Shown piece after piece: positions 37,090 through 47,100 of a stretch of 64,000 bases of DNA (position 1 is the stretch's first letter; each line of letters opens with the position of its first letter). Source of the DNA: Pinibacter sp031553495 (lineage in GTDB: Bacteria > Bacteroidota > Bacteroidia > Chitinophagales > Chitinophagaceae); the NCBI GenBank assembly GCA_031553495.1, contig JAVBLN010000057.1, positions 1 through 64,000 on the forward strand. The letters are read 5' to 3'. Below the pieces are notes generated by a model. The model saw only the letters and a list, made by a program, of their open reading frames with translations, did no database searches and had not been told where the DNA came from. The position numbers and the translations under genes are program-made.

Positions 37090-37168
37090 TTTTTTTGTGA
37101 ACCGGCGGTATTACTACTATTTAGCATCGTTGTGTCACTCACTTGTACTGTAGTAATTCTATTCGCCA
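37090..37168 (-). repeat. R element copy 15 (type A core)
   Basis: Minus strand GTACAAGTGAGTGACACAAC, GATGCTAAATAGTAGTAATACC and GCCGGTTCACAAAAAAA. Faces copy 14. Confidence 0.8.
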
Positions 37169-37208
37169 TGTTAAAGCATTCATGCACAAATCATGCAGCG
37201 TGTTGTTT

Positions 37209-38696
37209 CTACATTTTTGTTATAGAAATAGTTTCATACAATTGATTGATCACAATTTTATAATTACCGGGAGTGACGATTTTCCATTTATAATCAGGAT
37301 CACCTTTCGGAATAAATTTCATGTGAGTAACACTCAGATCCTGGTAATTTTTAACAGGCATAAAATAATCGCCGCCCCAGTTTCCGGTTCCTAACGGAAA
37401 TTTAAATTCACCGGCTTTCATCTCACCGGTATAAGTAAACACATACGGATCAGTTGGATCAGCAACCAACGGCGTAGGACTGTCGATGTTCCATCCTGCC
37501 GGAGTAGCATCGCCCACCATCCATACTTTTGTATAAGGCACAAATGGTTTTATATCAATTGTCAGTTTCTGCAAATCGAGTGTGATCTTGTAAGGCCCCG
37601 GATTGATGATTTTCCATTTATTATCAGGACTGCCACCGGGAACAAGCTGCACACCGGTTTCCGTAATAGCGGGATGATTGGTTAAAGGCATGTAATAATC
37701 CGTGCCAAAATCTCCTGTTGATGTAGGAATTTTAAACTCACCTGCCTTCAATATTTCGTTATACCTGAACACAAAAAGATTGGATGAATCAACACGCATT
37801 TCCGAAGGTTGATCAATATTCCAACCGGTAGGCACTGCGTCACCAAGCAGCCATAAGCGTGCATATGGAGGAAATTCAGATTGCTTAATGGTAATGGTAA
37901 GATCAAGCAGGTTAAGCGTAATGTCGTACGCTCCCGGCGTGGTAACTAAAAACTTATCGTCGGGTTGCGCATCATCAGTTCTAAGCAACAAACTGTTTTC
38001 ATTCGCGCCTTTATTATAGCTTGGTAAGAATTTTCCTAAGGTTGTAATAAATTTCAGCTCTCCGCTTTTTAAATTTCCCTGCCACGTAAATGTTGTAGCA
38101 TCAGTTTCTGACGCAATAAGCGGAGTGGCTTTATTATTATCCCATCCGTTAGGCGCCGCGTCGCCAAGTAAAAATAAAGTGGTGGATACAGGTTGATATG
38201 GCGTAACCGTTATACTTACCGTTTCAGATGTATCCGCAGGAATACCATCGGCATCAACAATGGCTATCACCCTTGCTTCAAGCTCAGTAGCGGCGCCGGG
38301 TGTAGCATGCCAATGATGTAAAAGAGAATCGTTCAAAGCGGCGTTAGAGTAAACTTTTGACAATACGACTTTTCCTAAATTTTCAGTAATCGCGTTCGAA
38401 AAACGATCTCCCTTTTTTGCCATTTGAAAAACGTATGAAATAGCGGCATTGGTACCAAAATTACTTCCGGTTGTCCACGTAAAAGCTACAGCATCTGCGG
38501 CGGCATTTTTTTGTTCAAGCACAACAGAAGCTGCCGACACTTGCATATCAAGCGGCACTCCGCCTTTATCATACTGCGGTTCATTATGCTTCATACAGGA
38601 AGGCCATAACAACATTGACAGAAATGCCATTACCAGAATTGAAAAAGAACTGAAGTATGTATGCTTATAATGAAAATAATAATTAACTGTTTTCAT
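37209..38696 (-). CDS. susE: SusE/SusF-like outer-membrane glycan-binding lipoprotein
   Basis: The 495-residue protein has a lipobox (LLWPSCMKHN), an N-terminal Ig-like domain (SusE-type, about 45-150) and three tandem SusF/SusE starch-binding-like modules, each opening with a W/F-LLGDA-P-GW motif: LFLLGDAAPNGWDNN, LWLLGDAVPTGWNID and VWMVGDATPAGWNID. Each continues with F-Y-GE-KAGEFK and a terminal KITLD/KIVIN strand. These modules bind alpha-glucans at the cell surface. It follows susD after 29 bp. The gene could equally be called susF; the single Ig plus three modules fits either. Confidence 0.9.
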   Translation of the reverse strand: MKTVNYYFHYKHTYFSSFSILVMAFLSMLLWPSCMKHNEPQYDKGGVPLDMQVSAASVVLEQKNAAADAVAFTWTTGSNFGTNAAISYVFQMAKKGDRFSNAITENLGKVVLSKVYSNAALNDSLLHHWHATPGAATELEARVIAIVDADGIPADTSETVSITVTPYQPVSTTLFLLGDAAPNGWDNNKATPLIASETDATTFTWQGNLKSGELKFITTLGKFLPSYNKGANENSLLLRTDDAQPDDKFLVTTPGAYDITLNLLDLTITIKQSEFPPYARLWLLGDAVPTGWNIDQPSEMRVDSSNLFVFRYNEILKAGEFKIPTSTGDFGTDYYMPLTNHPAITETGVQLVPGGSPDNKWKIINPGPYKITLDLQKLTIDIKPFVPYTKVWMVGDATPAGWNIDSPTPLVADPTDPYVFTYTGEMKAGEFKFPLGTGNWGGDYFMPVKNYQDLSVTHMKFIPKGDPDYKWKIVTPGNYKIVINQLYETISITKM

Positions 38697-38725
38697 TGTA
38701 TATTTTTTACGCAGGTTAACGTTTA

Positions 38726-40198
38726 TTAATAACCGGGATTTTGTTTCAAATTCGGATTCGCGTCAATTTCCTTTTGAGGAATTGGTAACAGCAAATGCTT
38801 AGGGGCAGCATTTGTTTTTCCAATAGAATGAAGAAAATCCAACGCGTACTGCCCGTTGTTCACTCTAATCAAATCAAACCAGCGATGTCCTTCAAAAGCA
38901 AGCTCCATGCGGCGTTCACGCAGCACTTTTTCCCTGAACGCGTCCTTTGATAAACCTTTAACATCAGGAAGTCCGGCTCTTTTTCTCACTTTATTTAAAG
39001 GAATTTCGGCTTCTGTAGTTCGGCCTAATTCGTTCAATGCTTCCGCTTCCATTAGCAACACATCCGCATAACGCAATACCGGAAAATCCGCAGGGTTAGT
39101 ATCATAATCAACCGAAACCGAAAGCGGCACTAAAAATTTTCTTACATTAAAACCTGTGGTGGAAAAAGAAGCCATGTATGGTTTTCCGTCAAAATCAGGA
39201 CAACCCTCATACAATACAGTTTGATCTTTACGGTTATCACCAGCTTCATAAGCATTCATAAACTCTTGTGTAGGTTGATTCCAACCATAGCCGCCGCCAA
39301 CAAAATTAGAGTTCCGGGGGCCGGTAAAAGTACTCACCCATGAGGCCTGGTTCTCGTTATCCCAAAAGCTGTATTTTGTTTTGCCGTAATACTGAATTTC
39401 AAAAAGAGATTCTTTGGAATTTTTGGTAGCAGGATTAAAGTTATCCGAGTAATTATCATTCAACGCGTAACCCATACCATTTATTTGTTGACATAATTCC
39501 ATCGTTTTCTGATAATCACCCAGGGTAAGATACACCTTTGCCAACATGCCAATGGCCGCGCCTTTTGAGGCCCTTCCAACATCAGATCCCGAATATGATT
39601 CTCTTGGCGGCAAAGCGGCAACCGCATCCGTAAAATCAGCAACGATCAATTTGTACACATCCTCTTTTGAAGTGCGGGCCGGCCGCAAATCATCACCCGG
39701 CACCTGCGCTTTAGTGATCAAAGGCACATCACCAAATAATCTTACCAAAATGAAATAATAACTCGCACGTAAAAATTTTGCTTCGCCAATAATTCTATTC
39801 TTTAAGGATTCGTCCATGTTCATGCCCGGTACATTTTCAAGTATCAAATTGCAGCGAAGTATTCCGGGAGCCGGGCCGCGCCATATATCAAGAGCGGCGG
39901 CATTATCTGTGGTGGTCACAAAATTCGCAAGGTCCTGTGTTTCTATACCATCGGTACCACCGCCGGCGCCTACCACACTATTACCGGCGAATATATCGGT
40001 AGTCCACATACGCAGATTGTACAACTTAGGCCACTGCATTGGCTGGTATGCGCCATTGATTGCATTTACAGCATCTTCCGGAGTTTGATAATAGTTTGAC
40101 GTGTTTATAGAATCAAGAGGCGCTTTATCTAAATATTTATTACAACTACACATTGCCGTTAGCAACACAATCGTTATTATATATTGAACTGATTTCAT
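38726..40198 (-). CDS. susD: RagB/SusD-family surface glycan-binding lipoprotein (alpha-glucan PUL)
   Basis: The 490-residue protein has a lipobox (LLTAMCSCNKYLDKAPL) and the SusD fold: SNYYQTPEDAVNAINGAYQPM, IIGEAKFLRASYYFILVRLFGDVPLI, AKVYLTLGDYQKTMELCQQI, LRYADVLLMEAEALNELG, LRERRMELAFEGHRWFDLIRVN, and the HLLLPIPQKEIDANPNLKQNPGY ending typical of the family. It pairs with SusC as the lid of the glycan importer. It lies 15 bp downstream of susC and 29 bp upstream of the susE/F-like gene, so the three form a tight operon. Confidence 0.96.
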   Translation of the reverse strand: MKSVQYIITIVLLTAMCSCNKYLDKAPLDSINTSNYYQTPEDAVNAINGAYQPMQWPKLYNLRMWTTDIFAGNSVVGAGGGTDGIETQDLANFVTTTDNAAALDIWRGPAPGILRCNLILENVPGMNMDESLKNRIIGEAKFLRASYYFILVRLFGDVPLITKAQVPGDDLRPARTSKEDVYKLIVADFTDAVAALPPRESYSGSDVGRASKGAAIGMLAKVYLTLGDYQKTMELCQQINGMGYALNDNYSDNFNPATKNSKESLFEIQYYGKTKYSFWDNENQASWVSTFTGPRNSNFVGGGYGWNQPTQEFMNAYEAGDNRKDQTVLYEGCPDFDGKPYMASFSTTGFNVRKFLVPLSVSVDYDTNPADFPVLRYADVLLMEAEALNELGRTTEAEIPLNKVRKRAGLPDVKGLSKDAFREKVLRERRMELAFEGHRWFDLIRVNNGQYALDFLHSIGKTNAAPKHLLLPIPQKEIDANPNLKQNPGY

Positions 40199-40213
40199 TG
40201 TAATTTTTTTTGG

Positions 40214-43200
40214 TTAAAAAACAAGATTGATACCTGCACTCAATGTTCTTGTTACCGGGTATAGATTAAAATCTATGCCCGCCGCGGTCACTTCAGGATC
40301 AAAGCCTGAGTATTTGGTGAATGTGTAAAGGTTCTGGCAGGAAACATATACTCTTGCTGTAGACAGCTTCGCTTTTTGAGAAATTGACTTTGGCAAAGTA
40401 TAACCCAGCGTTATGTTTTTTATACGCAGGTAAGATCCGTTCTCCACAAACCTGTCAGAAATCCTGGTGTTTTTATTAGGATCATTGAAAACAGCCCTGG
40501 GTATTGTAGTACTTGTTCCTTCACCGGTCCAGCGGTCAAGCACCCTGGTGGTTTGGTTTTGCGCAACCGCCATTCCTTCCTGGTATATGCGGTTCGCGTT
40601 AAATATCTGATTACCGGAAACGCCTTGCAGGAATATAGCCAGATCAATTCCCTTCCAGGCAAAAGTATTGTTCATGGCAAATATGAACGTAGGACTTGGA
40701 TTGCCGATAAATGTTCTGTCATCATCATCAATTCTTCCATTGTTGTTCAAATCCAGGAATTTGATATCGCCCGGAGACGTACGGTTAAACGGATCGGCAC
40801 CGGGCACCTGTGCGGCGTATTTATCTACTTCGCCTTGTGTTTGAAAAATACCATTTGTTACAAACCCATAAAAAGAATTAATCGGATGTCCTTCGCTTTG
40901 TATAGTAGTGTTTTGATTCAGTCCGCCACCATAGCTCGAAAACATTGGCACACTGTCATTCAAGCTCACTACTTTATTCTCGTTATAAGAAATATTGAAG
41001 TTAGTGTTCCACTCAAATTCGCCACGAATATTTTGAGAGTTGATTGTAAATTCCCATCCCTTATTTTGCACTTTTCCTGCATTGATATATGGAACCAGGA
41101 TATCAGAATAACCGGTAGAAATCGGTACAGACATCGGCACCAGCATATTGGTGGTATTTTTAATATACGCATCTGCCGTTATAGAGATCCGGTTGTTCAG
41201 TAAAGAAGCATCGATACCAATATTACCTTGTTCAACATTTTCCCACCGCACATTAGGATTTGGTATTTTCTGCGGCACCACCGCGTTAACCAACTGTCCG
41301 TTGAAATTATACTGAACGGTTTGCAACACAGAAGCAAACGAATAATTACCAATATTTTGATTACCTGTAGAACCATAACCAACGCGTAATTTCAAATCAT
41401 TAATTGTTCTTGAATTAAAGAATTTTTCGTTGGAAATCCGCCATGCAAGAGAAGCGGATGGAAACCAGCCCCATTTATAATTATCACCAAAACGTGATGA
41501 ACCGTCCCTTCTCAGTGAAGCCGTCAATAAATATTTATCGTTGAATGTATAATTTACACGTCCTATGAAAGACATTAACGCCCATTCGCTCGCGTTTCCG
41601 TCCGCTGTTTGTGTTGCAGGATTGCTGTTAGCCATTTGCTGTGTATTATCACTCGCAAAATCTTTTCCGCTTGCGGAAAGATTATCGTAACGGTTATTCT
41701 GCGCACTGGTTCCTGCCATAACAGTCAGGCGGTGAACACCGGCAAACGTTTTATCGTAAGTAAAGTAATTATCCCAAAGAAATGTAAGCGACTTATTAGA
41801 TTGCTGCCAAAGCGAAGACAATGGGTTGGGAATAGGAACCCAGTTATATTTGGGCGCCCACGACCTGTCATCCCAAAAAAGCGCTTGAACGCCACCGGTA
41901 GTTTTAAACTTTAAATCTTTGAACAATTTAAGTTCGGCAAAAATATTTCCGAGTACATTATAGCCCAATGTTTTATTTTCATTAATAGTTGCTTTTCCTA
42001 TCGGGTTGTTAATATCACCATACCATGATGATTGCCCGGCAGGCCCCGAATAGGAACCATCCGCATTATATATTGGCTGCACCGGAAGCGCCGCCATCGT
42101 GTTTCTTATATCATAATCACCCCTCTTTTTTTCATCCACACTCAGTGTAAGATTATTACCAAATTTCAACCAGTCAAATACCTGCGACTCGCCATTGAAT
42201 TGTATGGTGTACCTGCGATAGCCGGTATTCAACACTATGCCTTTCTGATCAAATACGCTACCGGAAACATAATACGTAGATTTCGCACTGCCACCATAAT
42301 ACGCCAATGAATAGTTTTGAATCGGAGCCGGATCAAATAACGCGTCCAGCCAATCAGTTCCTTTTCCCAATGAGGGCGGAGTGGCATATGCCGGATTTTG
42401 AGGCTGGTCGTTATTGGCCATCATTTCATTATGCAACGAAGCGAATTGGGAGGCATCAAGCAATGGCACCATATATGCGGCCTGCTGCACACCGCCATAT
42501 GCTTTCAGCTCAAGGTGACTGGTGCCGGAGCTTCCTCTTTTTGTTGTAATGATCACAACGCCATTGGCACCCCTCGACCCATAAATGGCCGAAGCGGAAG
42601 CATCCTTCAACACTTCTATGGATGCGATGTCATCCGGGCTTATCGCATTCAAAGGCATATCAGTAGGAATACCATCAACCACAATAAGCGGATCGCTGTT
42701 ATTGATAGTACCAATGCCGCGTATCCTGAAAACAACATTTGATCCCGGCGCACCCGATGAAATTACCTGTACACCCGCAGCCCGCCCCTGCATGGCCTCT
42801 CCGGCATTTGCCACCGGCAGCGATTTTATTTCCTTACTACTTATGGAAGATACAGAACCGGTAAGATCCCTTTTCCGTTGCGTTCCGTATCCAATCACCA
42901 CCACGTCTTCCAGGATGGTTTTGGCATAATACAACGTGATCGTAAGCGTTTCCGCATTTTCTATACGAACCTGCTGTTCCTTATACCCCACTGATGATAT
43001 CCGCATAGCCGTATCGTTTTGCGATGGCAATGAAAAAGTACCATCCGCATCTGTTTGTGTGCCATTGTGCGAAGGCAACAACTCTACAGACGCGCCGGCA
43101 ATGGGTTTTCCATCCTCTCCGGAAATTACTTTGCCGGATATTTTTTTTGTTTGTGCTAAAAGAAAGAAAGGAGCAAGCACGATAAAAAACAACAGAATAA

Positions 43201-43231
43201 TTTGCTTCGTGTAATAATTACGTGCAGACAT
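40214..43231 (-). CDS. susC: SusC/RagA-family TonB-dependent transporter (alpha-glucan PUL)
   Basis: The 1005-residue protein has a signal peptide (ending FFLLAQ), a CarboxypepD-regulatory domain (ISGKVISGEDGKPIAGASV), the linker LEDVVVIGYGTQRKRDLTGSVSSI, a plug (GRAAGVQVISSGAPGS, SIEVLKDASASAIYGSRGANG) and a barrel ending TLSAGINLVF. It imports the oligosaccharides bound by its SusD partner; the alpha-1,6-glucan assignment comes from the GH66 and GH31 neighbours. It is divergent from the hybrid two-component regulator, which is the usual controller of such loci. Confidence 0.96.
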   Translation of the reverse strand: MSARNYYTKQIILLFFIVLAPFFLLAQTKKISGKVISGEDGKPIAGASVELLPSHNGTQTDADGTFSLPSQNDTAMRISSVGYKEQQVRIENAETLTITLYYAKTILEDVVVIGYGTQRKRDLTGSVSSISSKEIKSLPVANAGEAMQGRAAGVQVISSGAPGSNVVFRIRGIGTINNSDPLIVVDGIPTDMPLNAISPDDIASIEVLKDASASAIYGSRGANGVVIITTKRGSSGTSHLELKAYGGVQQAAYMVPLLDASQFASLHNEMMANNDQPQNPAYATPPSLGKGTDWLDALFDPAPIQNYSLAYYGGSAKSTYYVSGSVFDQKGIVLNTGYRRYTIQFNGESQVFDWLKFGNNLTLSVDEKKRGDYDIRNTMAALPVQPIYNADGSYSGPAGQSSWYGDINNPIGKATINENKTLGYNVLGNIFAELKLFKDLKFKTTGGVQALFWDDRSWAPKYNWVPIPNPLSSLWQQSNKSLTFLWDNYFTYDKTFAGVHRLTVMAGTSAQNNRYDNLSASGKDFASDNTQQMANSNPATQTADGNASEWALMSFIGRVNYTFNDKYLLTASLRRDGSSRFGDNYKWGWFPSASLAWRISNEKFFNSRTINDLKLRVGYGSTGNQNIGNYSFASVLQTVQYNFNGQLVNAVVPQKIPNPNVRWENVEQGNIGIDASLLNNRISITADAYIKNTTNMLVPMSVPISTGYSDILVPYINAGKVQNKGWEFTINSQNIRGEFEWNTNFNISYNENKVVSLNDSVPMFSSYGGGLNQNTTIQSEGHPINSFYGFVTNGIFQTQGEVDKYAAQVPGADPFNRTSPGDIKFLDLNNNGRIDDDDRTFIGNPSPTFIFAMNNTFAWKGIDLAIFLQGVSGNQIFNANRIYQEGMAVAQNQTTRVLDRWTGEGTSTTIPRAVFNDPNKNTRISDRFVENGSYLRIKNITLGYTLPKSISQKAKLSTARVYVSCQNLYTFTKYSGFDPEVTAAGIDFNLYPVTRTLSAGINLVF

Positions 43232-43464
43232 AATGCAATCGTTTGGCTTTATAAATTGGTTACAATCTCATAACGAAGAAACTCAGAATTTTGGTATTTA
43301 TAGTATCTGTACGTTTCAATTTCTTTTCAATCTGTATCAATTTTAGAGGAAAGAGGCCAGTAAGTAGTGGACAGTTGGCAGTTGGCAGTTGGCAGTAGAG
43401 AAATCAGAAATCAGTGTCAACGGCGCTACTTATAACTCATTACTCATCACTCATAACTCATTAC

Positions 43465-43546
43465 TTTTTTGTAACCGGCAGTTGTGCTACTATTAAGCTT
43501 CTGTTGTGTCACTCACTTGTACAGTAGGAATGCTATTCAACAAGTT
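43465..43546 (-). repeat. R element copy 16 (type A core)
   Basis: Minus strand GTACAAGTGAGTGACACAAC, AGAAGCTTAATAGTAGCAC, GCCGGTTACAAAAAAG. Left arm of a pair with a 304-bp spacer. Confidence 0.8.
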
Positions 43547-43657
43547 ATGAGTCATGAGTTTTGAGTTTTGAGTGCTTTTGTTTTTGCTTGCAATCAATGT
43601 ATAAAGCATTCTCAATTCTCCACTCTTCATTCTCAATTTATTCAGCCTCATCCCCGG

Positions 43658-43678
43658 CCCTTCTCCAAAGGAGAAGGG
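43658..43678. repeat. Perfect 9-bp-stem hairpin (CCCTTCTCC)
   Basis: CCCTTCTCC-AAA-GGAGAAGGG. The surrounding words (CCCCGGCCCTTCTCC, GGAGAAGGGAGTCCCGC) look like another dispersed palindrome family. There is no T-run, so it is not a terminator. Confidence 0.6.
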
Positions 43679-43850
43679 AGTCCCGCGCACAAAGCGGATA
43701 CTCGTAATCTCAACAATTTTTTCAACTTTCATCTCTATTCGTTTTCAGCGGCTCATTGAATAAATGGAGAGCTGAGAATGCTTTAATCACTGGTTGCATG
43801 AGAAAACAAAAGCACTCATAACTCAAAACTCATGACTCATAACTCATAAC

Positions 43851-43935
43851 CAGCTCCATAGCATTCCTACCGCACAAGTGTGCGACGCAACGGCCGCTTA
43901 ATAGAATTACTATAGCCCGGCTCACAATAAAAAAC
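43851..43935 (+). repeat. R element copy 17 (type B core)
   Basis: GCACAAGTGTGCGACGCAAC, GGCCGCTTAATAGAATTAC, GCCCGGCTCACAATAAAA. Right arm of the pair with copy 16. Confidence 0.8.
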
Positions 43936-44144
43936 ATGAATGGCAAGCTGTATGAGAAAAGAAGGGATTTACAGATCAACATCAGTTTTGAAATGTTGTT
44001 AATCTTGTAAACCCTGTCACAAATATTAAAATCAATCAATTTTGGTCGGCTTCAAAAATTGTATTGCCCTGTACTTCAACACTGGCAACTGGCAACCGGC
44101 AACTGACTTCCGATCTCCAACTTCTAACTTCTAACTTCTTTTTC

Positions 44145-44152
44145 TACATTTG
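44145..44152 (+). promoter_or_regulatory. Probable -7 box of the hybrid regulator
   Basis: TACATTTG fits the Bacteroidota TAnnTTTG box. A start site about 7 nt downstream would exclude start codons before about 44160, supporting a TTG start at 44180. No convincing -33 TTG is seen. Confidence 0.5.
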
Positions 44153-44179
44153 TTAACCATCTTACTTTTGATAAACCAT

Positions 44180-47100
44180 TTGAAAAATATTTATACCATA
44201 CTATTTGTATTCCTTTTCTTCAGCATTTCTTCTTTATATGCGCAACCATTTTATTTTAAGAATTACCAGGTGAACAATGGCCTTTCAAGTAATACTATCA
44301 CAAGTATTGCGCAGGATAGAAACGGCTTTATGTGGTTTGGCACACGCAACGGACTTAACAGGTTTGATGGCTCTACATTCAGGGTGTTTCGCAATAGCAA
44401 CAATGATCCGAAAAGCATTGGCAATAATTCAATTCTAAGTTTGCATGGTGATGAGGAAAACAAACTATGGATCGGCACATACAAAGGCATCTATCAATAT
44501 GACCCGGTTAATGAAACCTTCAACACATTTAACAAACTACCGGCAGGTGAAATAAGAGCTATCAAAGGAAATAAAAATAATATCTGGTTTACATCAGACT
44601 ACCGCTTATACAAGTACAATATCATCAACAAACAATTAACATCGCTCGATTCTAACAACCATGAAACCGTTGCCATTACACTTTCAGCAAACGGCCACCT
44701 GTGGACAGCGGATGCAAATGGCAGGGTAAAAAAATACAATGAGTCTTCGGGTAAATTTATTTCTTACGATATTGCGGCGCTTCACCAGGGTCTTACACGC
44801 ATCCAGGAAATATACATCGCATCAGATACCATGATGCTGATTGGCACCATCAACCAATTGTTGTTATTTAATGTCAAAACCAATACGCTTACCAATATTC
44901 TTGCGCATTACAACAATAATAAACCTATACAAACGCATTCAATTATTGAACAACAAAAAAACGTTTACTGGATTGGCGCGGAAACCGGCTTATACATTCT
45001 TAATCTAAATAAACAGTCATGGCATCATTTGCAAAAAGAATATAACGACCCATATGCCATAACAGATAATGTTGTGTATTCATTTTGTAAAGATGCCGAA
45101 GGAAGCGTGTGGATCGGCACTTTTTTCGGCGGCATAAATTATTATTCAGAACAAAACAATCGTTTTAAAAAATATTTTCAGCAATCAGCTCAAAACAAAA
45201 TTAGCGGCAACCTTGTACATGAAATATGCCGCGACGACTTTAACAACTTGTGGGTAGGAACCGAGGACGCGGGACTGAATAAAATAAACCGCGCCACGGG
45301 AAAAGTAACTTCTTATTTACCAAATGGCCCGGGTAGTATTTCTTATACTAACATCCATGGCTTACTGGCTGATAAAGATGAACTGTGGATCGGCACTTAT
45401 GAAAACGGTTTGGATGTAATGAATATTCACACAGGCAAAGTTACCAGGCATTATACTTCAGGTAATGATTCAACTGATCTGAAAAGTAATTTTATAGTAA
45501 CCATTTACAAAACAAAAAGTGGCGATATATTAATTGGAACATGGTATGGCCTGTTTAAATACAATCGCGCAAAAAATAATTTTTCTCCTGTTCCGCAGTT
45601 TAACACTCAAATACAAGCCGTACATGAAAGCGATGACGGCACATTGTGGGTATGTAGTTATGGCAAAGGCGTTTATTACTACAATCCAAGAACGCAAAAA
45701 TCGGGCAACCTGCAATCCAATACGTCGAACACTAACACTCTGCCCAATAATTATGTGAACAACCTTTTTGAAGACAGTAAAAAAAATTTATGGTTCTGCA
45801 CGGAAAGCGGACTCTGCAAGTATGATCCGCGCCTTGAAAAAATAACTCGATACACTGTGGAAAACGGGCTACCCGATAACCAGGTATTCCGGGTATTGGA
45901 AGACAAAAATGGAAACATGTGGATCTCTACAGCAAAAGGCCTGGTATTATTCAATGAAAAAGAGAACTACACAAAAATTTTTACTACTGCAAACGGACTC
46001 CCAACAGATCAATTTAATTATAACTCTGCGTTTGCAGATGAAGATGGCAACTTGTACTTTGGAACCGCAAAAGGTATGATCAGCTTTAATCCCGAAGATT
46101 TTATAAAAAGTACTTTTGTTCCGCCGGTATATTTCACCGCATTGCACATCAATAACAAAGAAGTGCCCATTGAACAAAAAGGTTCACCATTACAACAATC
46201 AATTTCATTTACCCAACATATTTCCCTACACTACGATCAGTCAACCATTAATCTTGATGTGGCGGCGTTGAGTTACATAACACCTGAGATGAATGAATAT
46301 GCCTACAAAATGGATGGACTTGATAAGGATTGGGTGCAATTAAGAAACAATCACACCATTTACTTCAATAAATTACCACCCGGCAATTACACACTTAGGC
46401 TAAAAGGAGCGGCCGGTGGCGAAGTATGGAATACAAATGAAACGGTAATAACCATTACAATTCTTCATCCTTGGTGGGCAAACGCCTGGGCTTATACTGT
46501 TTATACTATTCTCTGCATTGCAATTATATTGCTCATTTTAAAGTATTACTTACTGGCGCTAAATGAAAAAAACAAAAGAAAAATTGAAACGCTGGAAATA
46601 GAAAAAGAACGCGAAATTTATAACGCGAAAATTGAATTTTTCACCAACATAGCACACGAAATAAGAACTCCTTTAACACTGATAAAATTACCATTAGATA
46701 AATTAATCGGAAAAAATAATAATAACCCTGAAGACATAGCAAACTTACAAATGATGAAAAAAAACACCAACAGGCTCATTGATCTTACAGATCAGCTACT
46801 GGATTTTCGCAAAGCGGAAGCAAACAAAATCAGCCTGAATTTTATCCGCACCGATATTAATGAGATACTGAAAGATTTTTTCATTGGCTTTAAACCGGTG
46901 GCAGAGCAAAAAGGCATCTCCATGAAGCTGGAACTTCCACGTCTTTTTTTACAAGCGTATGTTGACAGCGAAGCGTTTAAAAAAATAATAAGCAATCTTT
47001 TAAACAACGCTATAAAGTATGCGGAAAAAACAGTTATCACCAGGTTGTTGCCTTTTACAAGCAACGATACAATTTTTACCATAGAAATAAAAAACGACGG

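Larger units (their letters stand above)
36838..37208. repeat. Intergenic spacer with tail-to-tail R pair inside the second PUL
   Basis: 371 bp between the susE/F-like gene and GH66, holding R copies 14 (plus) and 15 (minus) and an AT-rich spacer. No gene. Confidence 0.6.
43232..44179. repeat. Repeat-rich divergent region between susC and the hybrid regulator
   Basis: 948 bp with no supported gene. Nearest susC lies about 130 bp of plain AT-rich promoter DNA. Then follow GGCAGTT heptads (43376-43398), R copy 16 (minus), GTTATGA/GTTTTGA heptads, a shared word GCTTGCAATCAATGTATAAAGC, further CATTCTC heptads, a perfect hairpin at 43658-43678, a second heptad block and R copy 17 (plus), and CTTCTAA/GGCAACT heptads up to the regulator's promoter. 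Confidence 0.7.

Noticed and set aside
43568..43759. Short open frame starting MSAFVFACNQCIKHS, also present on the minus strand at 52976-53164
   Set aside because: The shared residues come from the same dispersed heptad/GCTTGCAATCAATGTATAAAGC repeat, not from a conserved protein; the frames diverge as soon as the repeat ends.
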